Shown: one piece after another, positions 1 through 8,567 of the stretch
Position numbering within the stretch: position 1 is the first letter of the stretch
Layout of the letters: each line of letters begins with the position of its first letter
From: Pseudorhodobacter turbinis
GTDB lineage: Bacteria; Pseudomonadota; Alphaproteobacteria; Rhodobacterales; Rhodobacteraceae
NCBI RefSeq assembly: GCF_005234135.1
Contig: NZ_CP039964.1
Location: 248,001 to 312,000, forward strand
DNA: 64,000 nt
Direction of reading: 5' to 3'
Notes under the pieces: generated by a model
Told to the model about the DNA's origin: nothing
Databases searched by the model: none
What the model saw: the letters and a program-made list of their open reading frames with translations, nothing else
Made by a program: the position numbers and the translations under genes

Positions 1-800
1 TTCACCAACACGGCCAGCAATGAGACAACTGCGGGGCCACCCATGAATGGGATGAAGGCTGAAGCCTGCGCGGCAAGAATATACGGGGCAAACCCAGCAC
101 CGTTTACAGCCGCCGCCAACCCGACCCAACCGCCGGCAGCGGCAATGCCGGCCCAGGCCTGCTGTCCGCCTTTTTGCATGGCCCGCGCGATGTCGGGATC
201 AAACTCGCCTTGATTTTCGCCCACGTCAATCGTGTCGAGCATAGAAGCCAACTGCCGGGCAACGATCTCAGGAAAAGAAAGAGGCGGGGATGACTGCCAA
301 ACAGACTTGGGGTCGTTATATATTGCGCGCATCTTATCTTCGATACGTCCGCGGTAATTGTCGCGTCCGGCATCTTTCCTGCGCTGTAGCTCATCCGTTG
401 CGCGCATGTTTGGTGACAAGACCTGCGACGCCATCACCCCGAAAGCGGCCGCAGCTTGGGATAATCTTCGCTCCGAAAGTGGTAAAGGGCTGCGTGCGCC
501 TAGGCCATTTGCAAGGCCATGCCAAAGCCTGTGTCGCAAGACATCGTCGGGGATATCCGAATTTTGGATTTTCGCAGCAGCAGACTGAACTCGCGCCGCA
601 GCGCTTTCAATTTCAGCCCCAATCCGTTGAAGTAAGTCAGCACCTACGCCGACTGCCACGCCTGCTAGACTCACCGTTTCAAGTAAAGCGCATAACCCAG
701 CCAGCTCCTCCCTTGAGGCAAGGCCTAGCCCTGACGCGATTAAGTGAGGATGCATTGAAGACGACGACGGGGAAGAGGGAGGTAATGCTTTCATAAGCAT
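1..800 (-). CDS. Unidentified protein, 3' end beyond the window
   Basis: An open minus-strand frame runs from an ATG at 800 to the window edge, about 266 codons. The N-terminal half is mixed helical and polar. The visible C-terminal part is rich in Gly and Ala and hydrophobic (for example IAAAGGWVGLAAAVNGAGFA), so a membrane-active or membrane-associated segment is likely. No family is recognised. The same frame continues upstream to an ATG at 869 but with an in-frame TAG after nine codons, so either translation starts at 800, where no clear ribosome-binding site is seen, or the gene carries an amber mutation. There are no stop codons across the rest of the frame, which supports real coding; function unknown. 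Confidence 0.5.
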   Translation of the reverse strand, partial: MLMKALPPSSPSSSSMHPHLIASGLGLASREELAGLCALLETVSLAGVAVGVGADLLQRIGAEIESAAARVQSAAAKIQNSDIPDDVLRHRLWHGLANGLGARSPLPLSERRLSQAAAAFGVMASQVLSPNMRATDELQRRKDAGRDNYRGRIEDKMRAIYNDPKSVWQSSPPLSFPEIVARQLASMLDTIDVGENQGEFDPDIARAMQKGGQQAWAGIAAAGGWVGLAAAVNGAGFAPYILAAQASAFIPFMGGPAVVSLLAVLV

Positions 801-1063
801 ACCATAGGCATCTTGCGCTTCACTTAAAGCACAATCGATCTAAGCGCCCATCCGATTGTTGTCGTTCATAATTGCTCGGTGTTTTGGCTTAATTGTAACC
901 AAAGGTTGCGCGAAGGATGAAAAGCAGGATAATATTGTTATGTAGATAAACGAATTAGAAAAGTGCCGATAGGGACATGTAAGAGTATGCTTTTAGATTC
1001 AAAAAAAACTGCGCTCCAGCTGAGTAGAGACGCAGAACAAATGTCCGTTGTTTTACGCACGAT

Positions 1064-1369
1064 TCAATCCTTTCCTCGCGGCCGAACCACTGAAGAGTTG
1101 CATGCTCTGTTAGCTTCCGTTTCCTGTGGCGTCTCGACCTGTGCCGACGGGGCCGTATTCTGGCTCGATTGTGATTCCTGAGATGTCGAGGAAGGCGTTT
1201 GCTCTGATACAGCAGGCTTTGGTGACCCCAGTAGCCACGAGGCCAAAGAATTTATCAGCATAAGGAAGTTCCATTCGTAAAGGCGCCCACCCTTGAGGTG
1301 ACATTCTATACGCCATCGAGGCGGCGCGCCTTCACTTTTCAGAAAGATTAGTAAAGGCTCGTTATCCAT
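1064..1369 (-). CDS. Possible small hypothetical protein (about 101 aa)
   Basis: Minus-strand frame starting at an ATG at 1369. It has a hydrophobic stretch in its middle (WNFLMLINSLASWLLG) followed by a Ser/Thr/Gln/Glu-rich tail, as in a membrane segment with a polar linker. The frame stays open upstream into IS5 debris, so it may be a chance frame or the tail of a fused remnant. No ribosome-binding site is obvious. No family is recognised. Confidence 0.25.
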   Translation of the reverse strand: MDNEPLLIFLKSEGAPPRWRIECHLKGGRLYEWNFLMLINSLASWLLGSPKPAVSEQTPSSTSQESQSSQNTAPSAQVETPQETEANRACNSSVVRPRGKD

Positions 1370-1599
1370 CTTTGTTGCAAAGCGCAGCTGCGGCCCCACA
1401 AGCAGGGGCGCCCTGACAGCCTGTTCAGACGTCCGTTTACCCTGCATATGGCCAACCCAGCCTACACATAGCGGGGCATCTCGATTTTTGACTCGTTTCG
1501 CGACCGTAGAGCGGCAAGTTTCACCTGAAGCGCGCAACAGTCGGTCAGCTGACGGGCTACTGCGTAGGAGCGGATTATACACGGCGCATTTCAGGGGGT

Positions 1600-1712
1600 A
1601 TGTCATGCGGCACAGCATGACTTGCATCTTTGTCCGGCCTTTTTTCATGCGTAACTGGCCGAACCGGCGCATGTTGTAGGCGAGGTTCTTCTTCCCGATC
1701 TTGGCCTTGGCC
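1600..1712 (-). pseudogene. IS5-type transposase C-terminal scrap
   Basis: Minus-strand codons give AKIGKKNLAYNMRRFGQL, which resembles the C-terminal segment of IS5-family transposases (IGxxNLxYNxxR). The match ends abruptly near 1712, where plus-strand IS1380 sequence begins, so this is a junction of two unrelated IS remnants. Confidence 0.45.
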
Positions 1713-1910
1713 TGCAGCGAGGTCCGGCTGCTGATTGCCTGTCTCGCATATGAGATCATGTACATCGCACGCCGTGCCATGGCAACGCGGACGGGCTCGA
1801 GCCTGCGCCGGCTGCGCGAGCGGGTGCTGCGCGCCGGCGCACGCCTGGTGATCTCGGTGCGCAGGATGGTGCTGGCACTCTCCTCGGCGGTCTTCCGGAT
1901 CGGGTATCCG
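1711..1910 (+). pseudogene. IS1380-family transposase C-terminal remnant
   Basis: The plus-strand frame reads ACSEVRLLIACLAYEIMYI followed by SLRRLRERVLRAGARLVIS, the usual IS1380 C-terminal pattern (NxxRLxxxxLAYN, then SLRxLREKxxxxGA). Only the last 65 or so residues remain. The segment EVRLLIACLAYEIM also occurs in the IS1380 remnant near 13.8 kb on the other strand, so both derive from the same element type. Confidence 0.6.
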
Positions 1911-2130
1911 ACTGACGTCATGCGACGCAGAGGAAGCCTGAACAGAACCTTGATCGACAGATATAATTGTATGGCCGCATCGGAAAACACCGCTGACCGT
2001 CCGGTTCGCCTATCACGCGGCGCAAGCTAGGTCATGTCCTTGTAGACCCAGCTCAGCAAGACCCTCGCTTCCGCAGCGATGCGTTGTAGCTGAGCCAATT
2101 CCTGATGCGATGGCGGGCCGGAGATGACTT
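1910..2130 (-). pseudogene. IS5-family transposase N-terminal remnant
   Basis: Minus-strand translation gives RNWLSYNASLRKRGSLLSWV and, after a stop and frame change, FSDAAIQLYLSIKVLFRLPLR. Both are N-terminal IS5 transposase signatures (NWxxYNxxLxxRGxLxxW; FSDAAIQxCLxxKVLFxxPLR). Truncated at about residue 80 of a normal transposase. Confidence 0.6.
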
Positions 2131-2206
2131 GCTCGTGCGGCGTCTCTAACGGTGTGGATTTGCAAAGCGCATCTTTTATAAGTCGAATTCTGCAAATTCT
2201 ACTAAA

Positions 2207-2235
2207 TTCGGGTTTAATAAATGTATTACTATAAT
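2207..2235 (+). promoter_or_regulatory. Candidate promoter of the RTX gene
   Basis: A perfect TATAAT at 2230-2235 lies about 75 bases before the preferred start at 2309, inside an AT-rich stretch. The -35 candidate at 2207-2212 (TTCGGG, 17-base spacer) is weak. Its overlap with the more distal ATG at 2234 argues against using that ATG. Confidence 0.3.
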
Positions 2236-2308
2236 GTATTTTGATTCCGATAAGTTTACCGGTATTATGAAATTCTATTATTACTTAGACATTACATCGG
2301 AGCGTGAT

Positions 2309-4483
2309 ATGTCAGATCGCTTTTCAATCGATCATTTCGAAACTGCAATTGCGATAACAGATGATCATTTCGGCGTAGTGTTGAAATCTTCTGCTATTCC
2401 TCAAGTTGTGAACGGTGCGCGAGATTGGCAAATTCTGGATAAAGTAATTACTGAAAGTGGTGCGTCATCAATTCGCTTCCCAGGAGGAACAGAGGGATGG
2501 CGTGATTTTGACTTTACCGACAGAAGTGATATCATCAACCTCCAAGCAGTGATCGACTACTGCGCAAAAAATGGATTGTCTTTACAATTCACTGCAAGCC
2601 TTAGACAGTTCTTTATAGAGCCCGAAGATTCAGATGAAGATGGCGCACTTAATATGAGCGAGGAGCAAGAAATTGCTTTAAGAAATTTCATCGAGGTCGA
2701 CTTGCTGGATTATGCGCAAGGTAAGGGTGTCGATGTTTTAAATATACAGTTGGACAATGAGCCACTTCATAGAGATTTAGATGGAGAGTTTTTAAATCAT
2801 AGAGAGTATAGCTCTCTTGCAAATACGTACGCAGCGATCGTTGGACCAATAATTAAAAGTCATCAGCAAAACCCAAACCTTATAGTTGTTTCGGCTGCCA
2901 GCGAAGGTCGATTTAATGGAGATGGTGAGGCCGTTTATGGTGGTGCCTGGGGAATTAGGGCCATTATTAACGGTTTTATAAATGAAGACGGCGCCTCCTA
3001 TATTGACGGTATTGACCTTCACGCAGGTGACGTCACTCTTCACCCCGAGTATGAAGACATATTCGGCACCGACTCAGATTCCTCTTCATTTTATGGTGCA
3101 AGTTTATATGACGGCCTGAACTGGCAAATAGAAAACTGGAAGCGAGACACCACATTAACAGAAACTGGTATAGGCAGTTTAGAATTTCATGTTTCCGCAT
3201 GGTCATTACCACAGGCCAATGAAGGTGGAGGATCACTACGAAATGCCGGAATTTCGATCCTTCAAATGCATTCATATTCAGCCGTAGGGATATCATCAGC
3301 CACAAATTACACTCTATTGGGTGGAGATGCAAATGCACTGTTCTCTTTCTCTGGAATAGAGCGGGCAGGAGGTGCTATCTTTGGGATGATGGCGAACTCT
3401 TTGAAAGGGTTAACGGCAGTCAATCTCGAGCCTAATATTAGCAATCAAGAACGTGCAGCTTCTAGCTCGTTAATTGAGGGTTTTTTAGGCAGTAATGAAT
3501 TGGTTGTATATGTGATAAATAGGACTGAAGACAAATTAAAGTCAAGCTTAGATTTCAATGACTTAATCAACGAACTGCCGCAATTCATAAATGGCATATC
3601 TTCTATCTCTGGGGCTATTCTTGGTGTGGCAAAAGGTGATGATCCAACAAACGCGTATGCAGAAGCGCAAGTGCGAGATTGGGGGGTTGATTCTAAAAAT
3701 TTCGATGGGTTGACTGCATCTTTTGAATTAGGTGCATATGAAATCATGGAGTTCAAGATAACGCACAACGAGTTAAATTTACCAATCTCTTTTGATATAG
3801 GTGAAGACATCTCGCACCCTTCACTTTTTGTAAATACGACTGGTAGTTCCATCGGTGGATTTAACGATGATACTTTTTTAATGGGCGGAGGGTCCGGATT
3901 CATCGATGGCGGCGGTGGGACGGACACCCTATCTTTCCTTAATGCTCCAGAAGGCGTAATTATTTGGGGGGAAGGATATGTGGAAGTGGGCCTTACTGTC
4001 ATTGAATTCACTAATTTTGAGAAGGTGCAGGGGTCAATTTTCTCGGACAGAATAGTAATTGATGGTGACAATATTCAGTTTTTTGGAGAGGGCGGGGATG
4101 ACATTTTAGATCATAGATCTGGATCTAGAAACGTATTAAATGGCGGCATGGGAAATGATACGTTTATATTTTATGATAGCGCCGACGTCTCTGTATTCGG
4201 TGGTGAAGGAGATGATGAATTCGTATTTTTTGGTTCACTGAGCAACGTAGATATTTTGCCCGAGAATCGTGTTTTGTTTAATTACTCGCAGGGAGATGGC
4301 AGTGATGTCATTCGGGGGTTTGATGAAAACATAGATAGAATTATTTTCGACGGGTTAAAGTCAAGTGATATATCGGTTTATGAACGGGGCATGGATACGG
4401 TCATTCAGTCAGATGAAGTTGATATTATAACTCTGACGGGACACTTTTCAGATTCTCTTTATAGCGCCTTTGATTTTGTATGA
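2309..4483 (+). CDS. Secreted glycoside-hydrolase-like protein with C-terminal RTX repeats
   Basis: A 724-residue protein. Residues about 5-500 look like a clan GH-A TIM-barrel glycosidase: DNEPL near residue 149 fits the acid/base Asn-Glu of the family and LEFHVSAW near 291 could carry the nucleophile Glu. This is an inference from motifs; arabinofuranosidase, GH39 or GH79 relatives are possible. Residues about 520-645 carry imperfect Gly-Asp RTX nonapeptides (FIDGGGGTDTL, NVLNGGMGNDTF, FGGEGDDEF), which bind calcium and mark type I secretion substrates; there is no N-terminal signal peptide. I chose the ATG at 2309 because GGAG precedes it by a normal distance; a 25-residue longer start at 2234 lacks one. 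The gene is clearly more AT-rich than the surroundings, suggesting transfer. No secretion ABC/MFP genes are in the window. Confidence 0.8.
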   Translation: MSDRFSIDHFETAIAITDDHFGVVLKSSAIPQVVNGARDWQILDKVITESGASSIRFPGGTEGWRDFDFTDRSDIINLQAVIDYCAKNGLSLQFTASLRQFFIEPEDSDEDGALNMSEEQEIALRNFIEVDLLDYAQGKGVDVLNIQLDNEPLHRDLDGEFLNHREYSSLANTYAAIVGPIIKSHQQNPNLIVVSAASEGRFNGDGEAVYGGAWGIRAIINGFINEDGASYIDGIDLHAGDVTLHPEYEDIFGTDSDSSSFYGASLYDGLNWQIENWKRDTTLTETGIGSLEFHVSAWSLPQANEGGGSLRNAGISILQMHSYSAVGISSATNYTLLGGDANALFSFSGIERAGGAIFGMMANSLKGLTAVNLEPNISNQERAASSSLIEGFLGSNELVVYVINRTEDKLKSSLDFNDLINELPQFINGISSISGAILGVAKGDDPTNAYAEAQVRDWGVDSKNFDGLTASFELGAYEIMEFKITHNELNLPISFDIGEDISHPSLFVNTTGSSIGGFNDDTFLMGGGSGFIDGGGGTDTLSFLNAPEGVIIWGEGYVEVGLTVIEFTNFEKVQGSIFSDRIVIDGDNIQFFGEGGDDILDHRSGSRNVLNGGMGNDTFIFYDSADVSVFGGEGDDEFVFFGSLSNVDILPENRVLFNYSQGDGSDVIRGFDENIDRIIFDGLKSSDISVYERGMDTVIQSDEVDIITLTGHFSDSLYSAFDFV

Positions 4484-4534
4484 TTAAATACCACCATGCT
4501 CAATGGAGCGTATACCCGCCTAAGGAAATTTGAA

Positions 4535-5398
4535 ATGGAATTACTGGTGCTTTCATTGTTAGGGTTCAGCCTGGCATCATCTCTATTGTTAACTGATGGC
4601 GGGCGAGAAGGTGAAGGCAACCGTGATGAAGATGAAGATGAAGATGAAGATAGCATTCCTGTAGATGTAAATATGTTTAATCTATCTGAAACCCCTTCAG
4701 GTCTAATGTCAGATTTTGAAGAAGGTATTGCAACTGACCTCGATGTAAACGCATCAAATGACATTGTTGGCTGTATAGGAACCGTGGAAGAGAGTAGTTT
4801 GTCGAACGAGGAAGACTTGATAACCCTAGACGGAAATGAGGGGGGGATACCATCCGGTAATGTAGATTACTCTGCAAATGACAGCAAATTTTTCGAAGAT
4901 GATGACACTAACTCACTCGAATTTTCAAGACACCTTGATAATGAAGAGTTCATTTTAGATATACCTGAAACCACTAAAGGCTTTCTCCACCAAATTGATG
5001 TTGAGGTGGAGTATGACTATGAAGCTGGAGGCGCCGCTTCTAGCGAAGAAAGTACCGTGAACCGTCAATTTAGTTTCTATGTTTTGTCTGGTAATGAGGC
5101 GCTGCCAGAACCTGATATTAGTGTAAAAAATATTTATGATTTAAGAAGTCATGTAGACTTTGGCGATCTGCCGTTCGATGATTCTAGGGTAGTAGCGGCG
5201 CTCGATTTAGGAGGTAGCAGAGTCAGTGTTTTTGAAACGGTTGATGATTTTCGTTCTACGGATTCTCAAGAATTCTTGAGCATTGTTACACGTGAGTTTA
5301 TAACAGATTGGTCCCCTAACTCTGTTACAATAAATCGCGAAGTGGCTTCCGTCCAGCATATATCCATCAAGTTTGATGGAGAGGTGCGCGACTATTGA
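4535..5398 (+). CDS. Acidic, membrane-anchored hypothetical protein
   Basis: A 287-residue protein starting 51 bases after the RTX gene, behind AAGGAA. Residues 1-20 (MELLVLSLLGFSLASSLLL) form one membrane segment or uncleaved signal; then comes a run of alternating Asp and Glu encoded by a GATGAA hexamer repeat (4626-4652). The remainder is very acidic and ends in a region with beta-type character (residues about 160-285). No family is recognised. The shared AT-rich composition, tight spacing and strand suggest it is an operon partner of the upstream RTX protein, perhaps an anchoring or secreted accessory protein; that is inference. A start at 4496 is possible but lacks a ribosome-binding site. 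Confidence 0.65.
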   Translation: MELLVLSLLGFSLASSLLLTDGGREGEGNRDEDEDEDEDSIPVDVNMFNLSETPSGLMSDFEEGIATDLDVNASNDIVGCIGTVEESSLSNEEDLITLDGNEGGIPSGNVDYSANDSKFFEDDDTNSLEFSRHLDNEEFILDIPETTKGFLHQIDVEVEYDYEAGGAASSEESTVNRQFSFYVLSGNEALPEPDISVKNIYDLRSHVDFGDLPFDDSRVVAALDLGGSRVSVFETVDDFRSTDSQEFLSIVTREFITDWSPNSVTINREVASVQHISIKFDGEVRDY

Positions 5399-5417
5399 CT
5401 TTTGAACTGAGGTTTCT

Positions 5418-5705
5418 CTGAGCGCGAGGTAATGACCGGCATTGGTCCTGTGCCCGTGAAGGTGCCGCGCGTGCGGGATTGGGGCGCTAACGACGACAAG
5501 ATCACCTTCACGCCCAGCATCTTGCCGCGTTATCCATTGCCCGGCAGTCGCTGCTTGCAGCGATGAGAGGGTGCGCAAAGCGAAACCGGTCGAAGAGTTG
5601 TTGCCGTGGCTTTACCTCAAGGGCGTGTTTACGGGCGATTTTACCGAAGCGCTGGACGCGCTGCTGGGCCCGAATGCCAAGGGTCCGCCAAGACCGTCAC
5701 GCGCC
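5418..5705 (+). pseudogene. IS256-family transposase remnant
   Basis: The plus strand reads MTGIGPVPVKVPRVRDWG, then NDDKITFTPSILPRY, then in another frame VEELLPWLYLKGVFTGDFTE, in the order found in IS256 transposase N-terminal halves. The break between RY and the following segment is caused by a hairpin element (5535-5571). Beyond 5705 the match stops. Confidence 0.7.
5535..5571 (+). repeat. Hairpin element A (in IS256 remnant)
   Basis: A 37-base insert splitting the IS256 frame between a Tyr and a Leu codon. Left arm CATTGCCCGGCAG, centre TCGCTG / CTTG / CAGCGA, right arm TGAGAGGG. On either side the IS256 reading resumes as if nothing were missing. Confidence 0.75.
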
Positions 5706-5803
5706 TGATGTCCACCTCGACCCGCTCAATCAGCGGCGACAGTGTTTTCATGGCGCGGCCGCACCCGCCGAACAGCGTGCTTTCAGGAATGTCGGCACCC
5801 ATA
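5706..5803 (-). pseudogene. IS66 TnpC fragment, antisense
   Basis: Minus-strand codons give MGADIPESTLFGGCGRAMKT, which is nearly the same as residues encoded around 7375-7435 in the IS66 next door. A separate, short IS66 relic abuts the left end of the intact element. Confidence 0.6.
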
Positions 5804-5883
5804 TACGGTAACCACACCATTGCTACCGCCTGCCGCGTGACGTCCTAAGATCTTAAGCTCTGTCGTTACTGACGTCTTATGAG

Positions 5884-6264
5884 ATGGAGCTAGATATGCG
5901 TCATGAAGTGATCGTTGGCGTTGAGCGGAGGCGGCGTTGGCGGGCGGAGGAGAAGCTGTCGATCCTCGACGAGGTTGGGTTGAATGGTGCCACGGTCAGC
6001 GATGTGGCGCGGCGCCATGACATCACGCGGCAGCATATCTACCAGTGGCGCCAGGAGTTTCGGCGCAAAGGGCTCTGGCCTCGTTCAGCGGAAACGGTTT
6101 TTCTTTCGCTACCTCCACCGCCGTGTGAGGGGCCCAGCAGGCCGGCGGATTCCCAACGTCCGGAGGTCGAAATCATGCTGGGGAATGGCCGCAGTCTGCG
6201 ATGTGTGAGTGACCTATCGCCTGAGCGCCTCCAGCACCTTATTCGCGCGGTTGAAACGGCATGA
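5884..6264 (+). CDS. tnpA: IS66 accessory protein TnpA
   Basis: A 126-residue helix-turn-helix protein: WRAEEKLSILDEV, ATVSDVARRHDITRQHIYQW are the typical N-terminal HTH of IS66 OrfA/TnpA. It ends overlapping the start of tnpB by four bases, as is usual for this family. An alternative start at 5896 would drop four residues. Appears intact. Confidence 0.85.
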   Translation: MELDMRHEVIVGVERRRRWRAEEKLSILDEVGLNGATVSDVARRHDITRQHIYQWRQEFRRKGLWPRSAETVFLSLPPPPCEGPSRPADSQRPEVEIMLGNGRSLRCVSDLSPERLQHLIRAVETA

Positions 6265-6608
6265 TCGGACCTGGCACCGGCGTTCACGTGTATCTGGCCT
6301 GCGGTGTGACGGACATGCGCAAAGGCATCGCCGGACTGTCCGCCATGGCGCAAGATGTGTTGCTGCAAAAACCGGCGGGTGGTGCCGTGTTCGCCTTCAG
6401 GGGGCGCCGCGGCGACCGGATCAAGCTGCTCTATTGGGACGGTCAGGGGTTTTGTCTCTATTATAAGGTTTTGGAGCGCGGACGCTTTCCGTGGCCGAAG
6501 GCCCAAGACGGCGCGGTGCGAATGACCTCTGCGCAACTCGCGATGCTTTGGGAGGGGATCGATTGGCGGCGTCCCCACTGGGGCGCTCCGCCTGCACGCG
6601 TCGGGTGA
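6261..6608 (+). CDS. tnpB: IS66 accessory protein TnpB
   Basis: A 115-residue protein carrying the family signatures VYLACGVTDMRKGIAGL, FAFRGRRGDRIKLLYWDGQG and RFPWP, with normal length for IS66 Orf2. Its start overlaps the tnpA stop. Required with TnpA and TnpC for transposition of IS66 elements by established family knowledge; the molecular role is not well defined. Intact. Confidence 0.9.
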   Translation: MIGPGTGVHVYLACGVTDMRKGIAGLSAMAQDVLLQKPAGGAVFAFRGRRGDRIKLLYWDGQGFCLYYKVLERGRFPWPKAQDGAVRMTSAQLAMLWEGIDWRRPHWGAPPARVG

Positions 6609-6671
6609 TTTTTGCGCTCTGATTTGCGTTGTTTATATGGTGTTTGAGCCTGGCTTTTGGTAGTCATACGC

Positions 6672-8350
6672 ATGTCAAATCCAGCTGAAAATCTGCCGAA
6701 TGATCCCGCCGAATTGAGGGCGATGATTGCGGCATTGCAGGCAGAGAATGCGCACACCGCAGCAGAAAACGCCAAGATGTCGGCCACGCTGCGGGTCCAT
6801 GACCAGCTGGTTCAAGCGTTGCGTTTGCGGATCGCCAAGCTGCAAAAGCTGGCTTTTGGTAAATCCTCGGAGAAGGTCGAGCGAGAGATCGAGCAGCTGG
6901 AACTGGCGCTCGAAGATCTGCTGGTCGCGGTGGCCGAGGACGATGATGCGCCCATCAACGAGGGGCAGAATGAGTCCGCAGCAAAGGCGGCTGATGCCCC
7001 CACACTGCGCCGCCGTCCGCGTGTCTTGGAAGCGACCCCGCGCGAGCGCCGCGAGCTTGATCCCGGCACCTGCTGCCCCGACTGTGGTGGCGATCTGCGT
7101 GTGGTCGGTGAGGATGTCAGCGAACTCCTCGACATGGTCGCGGCCCAGATGAAGGTGATCTGTTACCCGACAGGGCATTGCGCAGCAATGGCCCGAGAGG
7201 GCAGATCGCCCGCATCAAGAAATCCTGCCGCCGTTGTGAGAGAATGGTGCAGGAGCCGGCGCCCAGCCGTCCGATCCCAGGCAGCATGGCCGGCCCGAAC
7301 CTGCTGGCGCATATCCTGGTCTCGAAATTCGACGATCATCTTCCCCTTTACCGACAGCACGAAATCTTCGCCCGCATGGGCGCGGACATTCCCGAAAGCA
7401 CGCTTGTTGGCTGGTGTGGGCGGGCGATGAAGACCCTTGCGCCATTGGTCGAGCGGATCGAGGCGGACATCATGACCAGCGACCTGCTGCATGCTGACGA
7501 CACCCCAATCCGGGTGCTGAACCGCTCAAAGAGAGATAAAGGGCTTGGCAAAGGCGTGAAACAGGGCCGGATCTGGGCCTATGTGCGCGATCAACGACCT
7601 TGGGCGGGGGCGTCGCCACCCGGTGCTGTTTACAGGTTTGCACCCGACTGGAAGCAGGAGCATGTGCAAAAGCATCTGACTGAGATGTGCGGAATTCTGC
7701 AGGCCGATGGCTATAAGGGGTATGCCAAGCTCTACGAGCCTCAACCCGATGGCACGCCGCGTTTGCGCGAGGCCGCATGTTGGGCGCATTTGCGGCGGGA
7801 CTTCCATGACTTTTGGACATCAACCAAGTCCGAGATCGCCTGCGAGGCGCTTGACCGGATCGGCGCGATCTATGACATTGAGCGCGACATTAACGGTCAG
7901 ACCGCAGAGACCCGACAGGCCGTGCGCGAAAAGCAGAGCCGGCCCAAGGTCGAAGCCTTCTTCGCTTGGTCGGAACAACAGCTCCTGCGCATCCCGGGTA
8001 AAAGCAATCTGGCCAAAGCCTTCCGCTATGGCCTCAATCGACGAGAGGCCCTCAGCCTGTTCCTGACCGATGGTCGCGTCGCAATCGATAACAATCCCGC
8101 CGAGCGCGCCCTGCGCCCGATCGGGATAGGCCGCAAGAACTGGCTATTTGCAGGCGCTGACACCGGTGCCGAAACCTTGGCCCGCGCTATGACCATCATC
8201 GAGACCGCCAAGCTGAACGGCCTCGATCCGCAGGCCTATCTTGCCGACATTCTCGGCCGTATCCATGATCACAAGATCAACAGGCTCGATGAGCTGTTGC
8301 CGTGGCAATGGGTGCCGCTGGCCGACGAGGCCGGCAGTCAAGCCGCATAA
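6672..8350 (+). pseudogene. tnpC: IS66 transposase TnpC, frame broken by hairpin element B
   Basis: The first part (from ATG at 6672) has the Leu-rich coiled region, QKLAFGKSSEKVEREIEQLE and the Cys-rich CCPDCGGDLRVVGEDVSELL typical of TnpC. At 7161 a 41-base hairpin element intervenes, shifting the frame. The second part resumes with IARIKKSCRRCERMVQEPAP and continues through the DDE domain (LLHADDTPIRVLN, GYKGYAKLYE, CWAHLRRDF, IDNNPAERALRPIGIGRKNW) to the normal C-terminus. Without the insert the gene would encode a full-length transposase, so disruption is recent or the insert is bypassed. A TTG start at 6657 is also possible. Confidence 0.85.
7161..7201 (+). repeat. Hairpin element B (in IS66 tnpC)
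   Basis: A 41-base insert. Left arm TGTTACCCGACAG, centre GGCATTGC / GCA / GCAATGGCC, right arm CGAGAGGG. Reading frames before and after the insert differ by two, which agrees with an insertion of 41. Confidence 0.85.
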
Positions 8351-8375
8351 GCCGCGGTATCAATCGCTCGGTTAC

Positions 8376-8515
8376 GCACTCGCCCACCTTGAGGCGGAGA
8401 TCGGGAAGCTGGATGCCGAGATCGCCCGCCGGGCCAAAGAGAATGACATGGCCGGACGGCTGATGACGATCCCAGGCATTGGTCGTTGATAGCCACGGCC
8501 ATAGCGGTGCTGAGG
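8376..8515 (+). pseudogene. IS110-family transposase scrap
   Basis: Plus strand gives LDAEIARRAKENDMAGRLMT followed by IPGIG, then after a small deletion LIATAIAVL. These are the helix-hairpin-helix (TIPGIGPxxA) residues of the IS110 C-terminal domain. It abuts the right end of the IS66. Confidence 0.6.
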
Positions 8516-8567
8516 GAGCCTCGGGGGGAGGTCACCCGTAATGAAACTGAAAGCAGCCGCATGCAAT

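Larger units (their letters stand above)
5808..8375 (+). mobile_element. IS66-family insertion sequence
   Basis: Ends are set by an imperfect inverted repeat: GTAACC..CATTGCTACCGC at the left and the complement of GCGGTATCAATC..GGTTAC at the right. It contains tnpA, tnpB and tnpC in the usual order. No matching 8-base target duplication is visible (left catatacg, right gcactcgc), so one flank has been rearranged. TnpC is broken only by a hairpin element. Confidence 0.75.

Noticed and set aside
963..1181. Plus-strand 72-codon frame
   Set aside because: No ribosome-binding site, no recognisable domain, and it overlaps a better minus-strand frame.
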